A DNA stretch of 32,969 nucleotides from Planctomycetia bacterium (GTDB taxonomy: Bacteria; Planctomycetota; Planctomycetia; Pirellulales; JALHLM01), in NCBI GenBank assembly GCA_034440135.1, contig JAWXBP010000043.1, positions 1 through 32,969 of the forward strand, read 5' to 3'. The notes beneath the pieces are model-generated. The model was not told the DNA's origin and made no database searches. It worked only from the letters and a program-made list of their open reading frames with translations. The translations under genes were made by a program, and so were the position numbers. This document shows, piece by piece, positions 8,042 to 15,928 of the stretch. Position 1 is the stretch's first letter. Every line of letters starts with the position of its first letter.

Positions 8042-10453
8042 TCATTGCGGCACTGCTGCCGGTAGCGATGCTTTTTCTTGCAACATTTCCCGCACTTCGA
8101 TGAATGCGTCCATACCGCTGATGGTTTTGAACTCCGGATTGGCCGCCGTAGCGTCGAACTGTTTCAGGAACTGCGTATACGGCTCGGAGTTGATGTCGTA
8201 GACGTCGAAGAGTTCTCCGTCGGCCAATTGCTCCAGTTGCGCCAGCCGCAGATACTTGATCCATCCTGCGCCCTGGGGCGAGGACTTCAATTCCGCCAGG
8301 AGCTCACTGACGGCCGCGGCCAGGGAACGTGCGGCTCGTGGCGCCGGCGGTGCGACGTACGGTGGTGAAGTTGAAGGTCCGTTCGCGGCGCCAGCGGGCT
8401 GTCCGGTTTCATCAACTGCTCGGTCATTGCCGCTCGCAGCGGGACGACTTGCTGTACGACCGGAAGTCGTACGCGAGCGAACCGATTGATCCGTGGGCGC
8501 TGCATCACCAGTTCGCGCATTTGGCCGCCCGCTCGTGACGTTGCGTTGTGTCATGCGCGTCGACGCGGTGGCAGTCGCCGTTGTTTGCTGCGAAGGGATG
8601 AGTCGCTGTGAGGCGAGTTGAAACAGATTGCCGTTGGTCAAGTCCGCGGTGTGGACGCTCAACTGCAAGCTGAGCGGTTCATTCATGATTCGGCCGACGA
8701 CGAGTAACTCCATTTGCCCGCCTTGTTCGAAAACGGACAGGCCGCACATCAGCCGGGCGCTCTCGACGGCGAGCAGTTGACCCGATGCCGCCGCGGCTGT
8801 CGCCTTAGCAGCCCATTGGACGGCGTCGCCCATAGCGCCGACGGCGGCTTTCGCCACATCCAGGGCAGTCAGCGCCGCATCTCGCGAGACAAACAACGAT
8901 GCGACGCGCGGGTCGGCATCGGGGGTTACGGAATGCACAGCATCGAAGGCCGCCTGAGCGACGGAGACGGCGCCTTTCGCCGTATCCCTGGCAGCGAATA
9001 ACGTCGCGACGCGCGGATCGGCGTCAATCGGGGCCGTGCCATGAATCGCTTTCAGGGCGTCCTCCGCTACACCTAGGGCAGCTTGCGCGACCTGTTGTTG
9101 CGCTGCGAGGGCCACGGTTTGCGGATCGAGATCGATGGGCACCTTATTGAGATTCGTTCGCGCCGCTTCGTAAGCGCCGGCCGCCGCCTGGTAGACGCCC
9201 TTCTTGACGTCACGGTCAATTCCTTTCGCGTCCTTGTCGACACCCTTGGCGATCTTGTCGAGACCCTTGGCTTTCTTCCAGGCTGCCACAGCCTTCTGGA
9301 ACGTCGCCTCGGCCTTGTTGAGATCGCTTTTGGCGCGGTCGCGAGCGGTCTTCACGCCCGCCAGGTCTTTTTCACGCTGGACGGCCACGGCCTTGCGCCG
9401 CGCGCCGATTTGCGCACTGATGCGGCTCACATCTTGCTGGGCTTTGTTGATGCCGGCCAAATGCTGTGCGCGTTCCTGCTTCACCACTTTGCGCATGGCG
9501 TCGATGTCACGCGTAATCTTGTTGAGATCGGTCTGGGCGCGGCGCAAGGCCGACTCATTGATTTCACGATCGCGCTCGACTTGCTGCCGCGCCTTCGCGA
9601 TGTCGGCGTCAATCCTGCGCACGTCGCGCTGTGCTTGCTCCAAGTCCGCGTTGGCCTTGGCGAAATCCTGTTCGGCTTGCCCGGCCCAAGCCAGAATGTC
9701 GTCCGACACACGGCTCTGGAACGTGCGATGGAAGTCGTTTTTGAGTCCCGCGGAGAACATCCACTCCGCGTTCCGCACGTCGCTGGTCACGGACACATCC
9801 GCGTCGAACGCGTTGGCGATCCGACCGGACATCGTAACTTCCGACCGTTGGGCGCTCAGGTTCGCCAACGCGGCGACGCGGTTGCCCAACAAATCACAAC
9901 CGCCGCGGGCGAGAAAGTGACTGTCTGCACTGGCCGCCAACAAGATGTCGAGTTCGGTTTCATGCAACGTCAAAGGCCCGAGTTGAAACTCGGCGACGGT
10001 CGCCTTGACCGTCGCTTTCGGCGTGCGACTGGAGACGTCCACGAGACCGTCAACCTCCGCGGCGCGGCGATCAAACAGGTAGAGTTGCCCTCGCAGGCCG
10101 ACGCCACTCTCCACGCCGAGCTCCTCCGATCCGCCCGCGGGGGCGAAGTTGACCGTCACCTGTCGCAGGTCGAAGTCAGGTAGCAGCACCGCCGCTACCG
10201 GAGACTCGACGCCGCCATGCGCCGCGCCGGCCAGATCGTTGGCCATCGCCACGAGATCATCACGATTCAATGAGTCGATCGAGCCCTTGAGGAACACGCT
10301 GGGCGGGCCTTTTCGAGCCGCCATTCCACCGGCCAAACCAATCCGCTTGTTGGCTACTTTCAAGTCCCCCTGGACGCCGATCTGTAGTCGCGGCGGGCCG
10401 CCGTTGCTCAGTTCGTTCTTGAGCGCCAATTGCGCGGAGAGCAGTTCCAGCCC
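8042..10453 (-). CDS. C-terminal part of a split secreted coiled-coil protein
   Basis: This frame runs directly on, in phase, from the stop codon of the gene ending at 10454, with no gap, no ATG and no ribosome binding site at its head. The first usable non-ATG start would be TTG at 10429 (795 residues). Counted from there, residues 1-240 continue the beta-rich repeats of the upstream part. About 252-385 is a long charged coiled coil. About 433-530 holds three Ala-rich repeats of 35-36 residues, each opening with DP (435, 471, 506). About 610-700 is a Ser/Thr/Ala/Pro linker, and a helical tail follows. I interpret it as the 3' part of one gene of about 1,130 codons interrupted by TAA. Alternatives are a sequencing error, stop readthrough or a decaying gene. 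Function unknown. Confidence 0.65.
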   Translation of the reverse strand, partial: GLELLSAQLALKNELSNGGPPRLQIGVQGDLKVANKRIGLAGGMAARKGPPSVFLKGSIDSLNRDDLVAMANDLAGAAHGGVESPVAAVLLPDFDLRQVTVNFAPAGGSEELGVESGVGLRGQLYLFDRRAAEVDGLVDVSSRTPKATVKATVAEFQLGPLTLHETELDILLAASADSHFLARGGCDLLGNRVAALANLSAQRSEVTMSGRIANAFDADVSVTSDVRNAEWMFSAGLKNDFHRTFQSRVSDDILAWAGQAEQDFAKANADLEQAQRDVRRIDADIAKARQQVERDREINESALRRAQTDLNKITRDIDAMRKVVKQERAQHLAGINKAQQDVSRISAQIGARRKAVAVQREKDLAGVKTARDRAKSDLNKAEATFQKAVAAWKKAKGLDKIAKGVDKDAKGIDRDVKKGVYQAAAGAYEAARTNLNKVPIDLDPQTVALAAQQQVAQAALGVAEDALKAIHGTAPIDADPRVATLFAARDTAKGAVSVAQAAFDAVHSVTPDADPRVASLFVSRDAALTALDVAKAAVGAMGDAVQWAAKATAAAASGQLLAVESARLMCGLSVFEQGGQMELLVVGRIMNEPLSLQLSVHTADLTNGNLFQLASQRLIPSQQTTATATASTRMTQRNVTSGRPNARTGDAAPTDQSVRSRTTSGRTASRPAASGNDRAVDETGQPAGAANGPSTSPPYVAPPAPRAARSLAAAVSELLAELKSSPQGAGWIKYLRLAQLEQLADGELFDVYDINSEPYTQFLKQFDATAANPEFKTISGMDAFIEVREMLQEKASLPAAVPQ

Positions 10454-11440
10454 TTAGATGCCGAGTGCGTTTCGCCAGAGCGATGCGTCGTCGCTGCGGG
10501 CGGTGATCGAGAAACCGGACATGCCGCCGCCCTGTGGCTGTCCGCCTAGAAACAAGCCCTCGCAGATGAATTTGCGCTGATCACTCCCGGCGCCGACGAG
10601 CATGTTGAACGCCACGCCGACCGACGGCTTGCCCGTGACGAGGAGCGCGAATTCACTCACTTGGAAAGTGTCGGGCAGATTGATGATCGCGCCTTGCGCC
10701 AGCCTGGCGCGGAGTACAGCGTCTTTGGAGACGGCGCTTATCAGCCGGCCTTGATCGCGGGCTTGGCGCAATGTCGTCGCATCGAAGTTCTTTAACACCA
10801 CGCCTTCCAGCACCAGGCCTTGCGGATTGACGCCCAAGGTCTGCATGCCAGCCAGCAACTCGCCGCGAAGTTCAATCGAGGTCACGAGATTGACGCCGTC
10901 CTCAACATGCAGCGAGTACGCACCGTCGCCATAGACTTCACGGTAAAAATCTCTCACCGGGGCGGCCATCGACGACGAAGCGATTTCGACGGGCTGTGTC
11001 GAGAAGATCATCACGGGCGTGGCCAATTGCAGGCCTTGGTTGGCGACTGCGGCCATCGCGGGAATCAATTCGCCGAGGTTGCGCGTCGGTAGCCGCCAGG
11101 CCAGCAACCACTGTCCCGCGCCGCCTGATTCTCCGCCGACGTATTGCAATAGGACCGGCGCGTCCTGCCCGGCGAATGTCGCCGTCCCGGATAGGCTACC
11201 GTCATCGCCGATCTTCGGCGTCTGAATCGTCACGTCGGCCAGATAGGTGTTCTTGAACGCCGAGATCTCGCCCAGTGCAAGCTTGCCGTGCGTCTGCGCG
11301 GCGGCTCGAAACTGCTCCGCGATCTCTGTCGGAGCAGCGGCAGTTGCACCGGTCGGCATGGCCAAGAGTAATGCCATCGCCAACTGTCGAAACGTCGGCT
11401 TCGAGAGCACTACTCGGTGCTCGTTTGGGCCTCGACTCAT
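10454..11440 (-). CDS. N-terminal part of a split secreted protein, unknown function
   Basis: The product is 328 residues. A signal peptide is seen at residues 1-35: a basic start, the hydrophobic core LAMALLLAMPTGA and a likely cleavage after TAAA, so it is exported. The rest is beta-rich, with segments of the kind GLVLEGVVLKNF that recur just after the stop codon as GLELLSAQLAL in the same frame. GAGGTG, 10 bases upstream of the ATG at 11440, serves as the ribosome binding site. The frame ends with TAA at 10454-10456 and then stays open for another 800 codons with matching domain character. I therefore think the natural product is longer. No enzymatic motif is visible. Confidence 0.7.
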   Translation of the reverse strand: MSRGPNEHRVVLSKPTFRQLAMALLLAMPTGATAAAPTEIAEQFRAAAQTHGKLALGEISAFKNTYLADVTIQTPKIGDDGSLSGTATFAGQDAPVLLQYVGGESGGAGQWLLAWRLPTRNLGELIPAMAAVANQGLQLATPVMIFSTQPVEIASSSMAAPVRDFYREVYGDGAYSLHVEDGVNLVTSIELRGELLAGMQTLGVNPQGLVLEGVVLKNFDATTLRQARDQGRLISAVSKDAVLRARLAQGAIINLPDTFQVSEFALLVTGKPSVGVAFNMLVGAGSDQRKFICEGLFLGGQPQGGGMSGFSITARSDDASLWRNALGI

Positions 11441-11864
11441 TGGACACCTCGCAAGGGATCACTCCGACGCCGCGCATCGGTTGACAGCGCGTGGCCGGGA
11501 TGAGTTCGATTGGTTCGAGACGAGTTGCGACATCCCTGGACGATCATTGCTTCCGCTTCCCGACGCAGCCGACACCAAGTCTACCGTGCCGGTCGGGGCA
11601 AGGGCCGTGCAAATCGCCGCTTTTGCCGCAACTCTGTATTCAGCGCAGCATCCGAGTGGACGTTACAGCGCCGTTAGCAAAGCCCGTTTTTTTCTCGCCT
11701 AAGCCGCGACGAGCCTCATCCATCGACTACGCCAATGAACGCGGAGATTCGGTTAGCGGGACAAAATCATGGAGGACAGAGTCAACCTCAGCGCAGCTCC
11801 GCGCCAGGCGACTTCGCTTGTTCGATTCAGCGAATGCGCAGATGCCAGCGAACCAAGACTTCGC
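11441..11864. other. Intergenic, no gene seen
   Basis: This stretch lies upstream of the minus-strand secreted protein. Several short frames cross it, but none has recognisable features or a ribosome binding site. The promoter of the minus-strand gene should lie in its left part, but no consensus is evident. A T-rich run (CCCGTTTTTTTCTCG, near 11686) is the only striking low-complexity spot. Confidence 0.4.
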
Positions 11865-12128
11865 CTATGCGAGATAGAACTCGATCGAACGGCGCAAACC
11901 TTCTTCAAAGGTGAGTTGCGGCTCGTAACCCAGGTGAAGCCGGGCTTGCGTGATATCAGTCTGGCTGGTGCGCACGTCGTCGTAAAACGGACTTGCGTTG
12001 AAGTTCCAGTAGTCGGCCAAGTAGGGACCTTGGACTATGGGCGTCGCCACAGGCTCATGCTCCCGACCCACGGAAATGGACGATGAAAGCAACACCAGCG
12101 CCAAGGCGATTGATATCCAGCGCGGCAT
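11865..12128 (-). pseudogene. Remnant of an NAD-dependent sugar epimerase C-terminus behind a signal-like peptide
   Basis: The 87-residue frame has two unlike halves. Residues 1-21 (ending near SISVG) look like a signal peptide. The last 38 residues match the C-terminal consensus of GalE-type extended short-chain dehydrogenases. In it, DVRTSQTDITQARLHLGYEP corresponds to the usual GDVxxxxADISKARxxLGYEP, and FEEGLRRSIEFY corresponds to FEEGLRRTVEWY. The nucleotide-binding and catalytic parts (GxxGxxG, YxxxK) are absent, both here and in the flanking sequence. It is therefore probably a gene fragment left by a deletion or rearrangement, possibly joined by chance to a signal-like sequence. Expression as a small secreted protein is possible but unlikely. 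Confidence 0.5.
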
Positions 12129-12311
12129 GCCCCAGCCCTCCGTCGTGAATCAGGCGAACTGCTCGGGCAATCTCGGGCGACCTAACCGCGGGCGTCAATT
12201 GCAGTTCTGTGAGATCGGCCCTTCACTGGCGCGTCGAGTTGGTATGAGGCGCCCCCCTCCTCAACCCCCGCCAGTTACCTGATAATGCCGGGTTACCCCC
12301 TCGCCGACCCC
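12129..12311. other. Leader region in front of guaB
   Basis: No gene was seen. A 24-base motif beginning CTGGCGCGTCG at 12226 recurs in diverged form at 20625. A GATAAT at 12281-12286 could be a -10 box for guaB, but no good -35 is visible at the right distance. Confidence 0.3.
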
Positions 12312-12319
12312 AGGAGGAG
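12312..12319 (+). promoter_or_regulatory. Strong Shine-Dalgarno sequence of guaB
   Basis: AGGAGGAG ends 10 bases before the ATG at 12330. It is the best ribosome binding site in the window and fixes the guaB start. Confidence 0.8.
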
Positions 12320-12329
12320 TAACTGAGAT

Positions 12330-13805
12330 ATGGCTGACAAGGTGGCGTACCTGGGCATTACGTTTGACGATGTGTTGCTGGAGCCGCGGTTTAGTGACGT
12401 GGTGCCGGCCGAGGTCAGTGTGGCGACGCGGTTGACCAAGCGCATTGAGCTGAACATTCCGCTGCTCAGCTCTCCCATGGACACCGTGACCGAGAGCGAG
12501 ATGGCGATTGCGCTCGCGCAGGAGGGGGGCCTGGGGGTCATCCACAAGAACCTCTCGGTCGAGCGGCAGACCGAGGAGGTCGACCACGTCAAACGGAGCG
12601 CTAACGGGATTATCGTCGACCCGGTCACCTTGCCTCCGGAGGCCACCCTCGCTAAGGCCCGCGAGGTAATGGCCCAGCACAATGTCTCCGGCGTGCCGAT
12701 CACGGTCGAAGGCCGCCTGGCCGGCATCATCACGCGCCGTGACCTGCGCTTTCAGGAGGACAGCGAGCGGAAGATTTCCGAGGTCATGACCCGGGATTCG
12801 TTGGTAACGGCTACGGGGACCGTGACGTTGGAGGAAGCTGAGAAGATTTTGATGGCAAATAAGGTCGAGAAGCTTTTGCTGGTTGACGAAAATAGAAAAC
12901 TGACCGGCCTGATCACCATCAAAGACATCGATAAGATGCGGCGCTTTCCGCAAGCCTGTAAAGACAGGCAAGGGAGGCTGAGGGTGGGGGCTGCGGTGGG
13001 CGTCTACGACTACGACCGGATCGCGAGCCTCATCTCCAAGGGGGTCGACGTCCTCGTGGTCGACAGTGCTCACGGGCACTCGGCCAACGTGATCGAGACG
13101 GTCAAACAAATCAAGCAACGCTGGGATATCGACGTCGTCGCCGGAAACGTGGCCACGCGCGAAGGCGCGGCGGCCTTGATCGAGGCCGGCGCCGACGCGG
13201 TGAAAGTGGGCATCGGCCCGGGATCGATCTGCACGACGCGGGTCATCTCGGGCGTGGGCGTGCCGCAGGTGACCGCGATCATGGGCGCGGTCGAAGCAGC
13301 TAAGGAACGGAAGATTCCGATCATCGCCGACGGAGGGATTCGTTACTCGGGAGATATCACCAAGGCCATCGCCTCCGGCGCCAGCGCCGTGATGGTGGGC
13401 GGATTGTTCGCCGGCCTGGCCGAAAGCCCCGGGCAACAGATTTTGTTTCAGGGACGAAGCTTCAAGGTCTACCGCGGGATGGGTTCGCTCGGCGCCATGG
13501 TCAAGGGCTCCAGCGAGCGTTACCGCCAGGGGACGAATCGCACCGGAGATAAGTTGGTTCCCGAGGGGGTCGAAGGACGCGTGCCGTTCAAGGGACCTTT
13601 GGGACCATTCGTATATCAACTCGTGGGAGGGTTGCGGGCCGGCATGGGTTATTGCGGGTGCCGCAACATTGACGAGCTGCGCAACGAAGCGCGGTTCATC
13701 CAGGTATCAGCCGCCAGCGTGCGGGAGAGCCATCCACATGACATCGCCATTACGCAGGAAGCGCCCAATTACACCGTCGAACACGGTGGCGGCGAAGGGA
13801 CCTAA
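12330..13805 (+). CDS. guaB: Inosine-5'-monophosphate dehydrogenase
   Basis: GuaB oxidises IMP to XMP with NAD+, the committed step of guanine nucleotide synthesis. The 491-residue product shows the full family structure. A TIM barrel is split by two CBS domains at about residues 91-205, whose second half carries [10 protein letters not shown]. The catalytic loop GPGSICTTR has the nucleophile Cys301. DGGIRYSGD (334-342) is the IMP phosphate site. The mobile flap has the Arg397-Tyr398 pair in SSERYRQG. The C-terminal GYCGC (440-444) belongs to the potassium-site region. Length matches bacterial enzymes. The next gene begins inside its 3' end, so the two are probably co-transcribed. Confidence 0.97.
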   Translation: MADKVAYLGITFDDVLLEPRFSDVVPAEVSVATRLTKRIELNIPLLSSPMDTVTESEMAIALAQEGGLGVIHKNLSVERQTEEVDHVKRSANGIIVDPVTLPPEATLAKAREVMAQHNVSGVPITVEGRLAGIITRRDLRFQEDSERKISEVMTRDSLVTATGTVTLEEAEKILMANKVEKLLLVDENRKLTGLITIKDIDKMRRFPQACKDRQGRLRVGAAVGVYDYDRIASLISKGVDVLVVDSAHGHSANVIETVKQIKQRWDIDVVAGNVATREGAAALIEAGADAVKVGIGPGSICTTRVISGVGVPQVTAIMGAVEAAKERKIPIIADGGIRYSGDITKAIASGASAVMVGGLFAGLAESPGQQILFQGRSFKVYRGMGSLGAMVKGSSERYRQGTNRTGDKLVPEGVEGRVPFKGPLGPFVYQLVGGLRAGMGYCGCRNIDELRNEARFIQVSAASVRESHPHDIAITQEAPNYTVEHGGGEGT

Positions 13806-14610
13806 CGCCTGGACCAAACTGGTCGCCGGCGCCGGTTTGGCATTGCTGCTCACGGCCAGCGCGCAAGCGGCCGAACGCAAGTCGAGCGTGCTCAAGATTC
13901 GCACCGTCGAATCGAGCACGCCTGAACCTGCAAAGCCCGCGGCAAAGCGCTCCAAGGCGCGAGCCAGCGAAGCGACGAAATTGAAAACGCTGGCGCACGC
14001 GCCCAAGTTGTCGCCGACGCCGGCGCCACCGATGTTCGAGGAGGAATTAGATTCCTCGGTCGATCAAGTCGCCTACGAGCAATACGAGTTGATCTCGCAG
14101 GAGCAAGATCCGGAGCCGATGGAACGCTCCGCGCCGCTCCTCAACAGCAACGGCGCGCAGTCCCGTCGCAGTTGCGATATCAAGAATGCGCGGTCAATCC
14201 ACGATTTGACCGATGCCACGAAGGCGACGCCGGGACGGATGCCAGAGGAGTGCGCCGCGCCACACAGCGGACCGTTCGAGGCCCGCATGTGGGACGAAAC
14301 CACGTTCATGTGGAAAGCCTCGGGCCTGTGCCACAAGCCGCTCTACTTTGAAGACGTGCAACTCGAACGCTACGGTCACTCCTGGGGACCCGTCGTGCAG
14401 CCGGTCATCTCGGGCGGCATGTTCTTCGCCACGGTGCCGGTGTTGCCGTATAAGATGGGCGTTGAAGCCCCCTGGGAATGCGTCTATCCGCTGGGCTACT
14501 ATCGCCCAGGCGACTGTGCTCCGTATATGATTCCGCCCGTGCCAGTCAGCGTCCGCGGGGCCGCGGTGCAAGCCGCGGCGGTAACGGGTGGCGTGTTGCT
14601 GATTCCGTAG
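13738..14610 (+). CDS. Secreted planctomycete protein of unknown function
   Basis: The product is about 290 residues. A basic N-terminus (SPLRRKRPI) is followed by a hydrophobic core ([18 protein letters not shown], about residues 27-44) and a likely cleavage after AQA. A Lys/Ala/Pro-rich linker and an acidic stretch come next. The C-terminal region of roughly 150 residues is rich in Cys, Trp, Tyr and Pro, for example [17 protein letters not shown] and [18 protein letters not shown] know this C-terminal pattern as recurrent in planctomycete envelope proteins without assigned function. Several Cys residues could form disulphides. The ATG at 13738 lies 68 bases inside guaB; an earlier in-frame ATG at 13669 would give no signal peptide at the N-terminus. 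Translation may be coupled to guaB. Confidence 0.75.
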   Translation: MTSPLRRKRPITPSNTVAAKGPNAWTKLVAGAGLALLLTASAQAAERKSSVLKIRTVESSTPEPAKPAAKRSKARASEATKLKTLAHAPKLSPTPAPPMFEEELDSSVDQVAYEQYELISQEQDPEPMERSAPLLNSNGAQSRRSCDIKNARSIHDLTDATKATPGRMPEECAAPHSGPFEARMWDETTFMWKASGLCHKPLYFEDVQLERYGHSWGPVVQPVISGGMFFATVPVLPYKMGVEAPWECVYPLGYYRPGDCAPYMIPPVPVSVRGAAVQAAAVTGGVLLIP

Positions 14611-14643
14611 CGTGCGCGTATGCCCCGATCCCAACTTCGATAA

Positions 14644-14829
14644 AGCCCCAACGGGGCGTCAGATAATAGCCAGGGGTGGCAACCCCTGGAAATTGATCGA
14701 ACAAAACGTGCAGAGCCCCACCGGGGCGACACAACAAAGGTGTCGTCCCGGTGGGGCTGCACTGTTTGTTGGGGCCCTCATTTCCAGCGGTTCGCACCGC
14801 TGGCTATTATCTGACGCCCCGTTGGGGCT
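14644..14829. repeat. 186-base nested palindromic element
   Basis: The outer arms, 14644-14673 and 14800-14829, are perfect 30-base reverse complements (AGCCCCAACGGGGCGTCAGA...). Each is followed on the inside by its own 8-4-8 hairpin: CCAGGGGT/ACCCCTGG at 14670-14689 and CCAGCGGT/ACCGCTGG at 14784-14803. At the centre, 14714-14732 pairs with 14740-14758 over 19 bases with one G-T wobble. The unit could fold into a branched cruciform. The architecture resembles REP/BIME-type or MITE-like repeats; no coding capacity is seen in it. It lies between the secreted protein gene and the PEP-CTERM gene and fills most of that gap. Confidence 0.85.
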
Positions 14830-14996
14830 GAGCGACGACTCGGAATTGCCACTTGGCGAGTGGCCGAAAAATCGCGCCGGGACTTGGCGTACCACGATCG
14901 TGGCAATTACACTGTCGGCGCAAGGACGTCGGTCCCGCTACGCCGCCTCCTGCGACTTGTTCAAGTCTCGCGCCCACATCGCTGAGGATTCGTATC

Positions 14997-15878
14997 ATGT
15001 CTCTTGCGTTCTTGTCGGCGCAAAGCCGTCGGCTGTTCTGCGTGTCGCTGGTTTTGGGATTTGTCGCCGTGAACACGCATCAAGGCGTTCGCGCGGACTA
15101 CGTCGTCAGCGATTTCAACTCCGCGGATGAAGCCGCGGCTTGGTTTTACGAAACGTGGAGCAGCGCTCCCTCGACGGCGTCTTGGGATCCCACGGTGGAT
15201 TCCTCGGACAATCCCGCTTCGGGTTCATTGAAGATCGAAATCGATTTCGACGCCGCCGGCCTCAAGGAAAAGGGGGACTTCACTTACATTTTTCCAACTC
15301 CGTTCGATGCCACGCCCGCTTACCTCTTCATTGCCGATGTTCGTGTGGCTGAGGAATCTCCTGACACGCCTTGGCTCGATGACGGATACTTGGACATTGT
15401 CGCGCGCACTGGCGACAACTGGGATTGGACGCCTCAGCACTCCGGCAATCTCAGCAGTCGCGGCGCTTGGGTGAACCTCGACATTACGCCCACTGGGGCG
15501 ATCAACGATATTCGCGCGTTAACGTTGCAGCTCTGGGGCGGCGGCGGTCAGGCGTTGCAGGGGAAAACGACTCTCTGGTTAGACAACATTCAGTTTCTTG
15601 GTGAGTTCCCTGATCCCGATCCAACACAACTCGGGGACACCGACGGCGATCTCGACGTCGACATCACGGACCTGAACAACGTCCGCAACAATTTCAGCGG
15701 CGAAGGGCTGGGCGACACCGACGGCGATCTCGACGTAGACATCACGGACCTGAACAACGTCCGTAACAACTTCGGCGCGGGCGCCCCGGTGGGAGTGCCC
15801 GAGCCAACCTCGGCAGTGCTCGTCCTTTGCGGATTGGGGGGCGTTTTGCTGGCACGCCGACGATTGTTGCGCGGATAG
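14997..15878 (+). CDS. Secreted PEP-CTERM protein with two dockerin-like repeats
   Basis: The product is about 293 residues. A signal peptide covers roughly residues 1-30 (hydrophobic core LFCVSLVLGFVAV). A beta-rich domain follows (about 32-205), resembling carbohydrate-binding or concanavalin-like modules, with a line such as TTLWLDNIQFLG near its end. Two nearly identical 26-residue repeats then start at about residues 213 and 239, each with GDTDGDLDVDITDLNNVRNN. Their spacing of Asp residues matches the calcium-binding loop and helix of type I dockerins. The C-terminus is a PEP-CTERM sorting signal: VPEPT, a hydrophobic helix, then ARRR. This signal is normally processed by an exosortase, which is not encoded here. 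The ATG at 14997 is the start that puts the signal peptide at the N-terminus. Confidence 0.85.
   Translation: MSLAFLSAQSRRLFCVSLVLGFVAVNTHQGVRADYVVSDFNSADEAAAWFYETWSSAPSTASWDPTVDSSDNPASGSLKIEIDFDAAGLKEKGDFTYIFPTPFDATPAYLFIADVRVAEESPDTPWLDDGYLDIVARTGDNWDWTPQHSGNLSSRGAWVNLDITPTGAINDIRALTLQLWGGGGQALQGKTTLWLDNIQFLGEFPDPDPTQLGDTDGDLDVDITDLNNVRNNFSGEGLGDTDGDLDVDITDLNNVRNNFGAGAPVGVPEPTSAVLVLCGLGGVLLARRRLLRG
15633..15776 (+). repeat. 78-base direct repeat inside the PEP-CTERM gene
   Basis: Two copies start at 15633 and 15711. They differ at only a few positions in the shared GGCGATCTCGACGT...CTGAACAACGTCCG core. The near-identity at DNA level, including synonymous sites, indicates a recent duplication or gene conversion of the dockerin-like unit. 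Confidence 0.85.
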
Positions 15879-15928
15879 ACTTGGCGCACGTCATGTTCGC
15901 CTTTCGCGGAGCGAAAGGAGGCGATGGT

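Noticed and set aside
9083-10183. A 366-codon plus-strand frame opposite the coiled-coil gene
   Set aside because: It is a mirror of the repetitive coiled-coil coding sequence, with no ribosome binding site or domain; the minus strand carries the coherent protein.
12261-13619. A 452-codon open frame on the minus strand across guaB
   Set aside because: It lies wholly opposite a full-length IMP dehydrogenase with all catalytic residues, and its translation has no recognisable domain; it is a by-product of high GC and codon bias.
15633-15776. The direct repeats as a possible CRISPR array
   Set aside because: Only two units are present, they are in-frame coding repeats of 78 bases without spacers, and they encode dockerin-like motifs.
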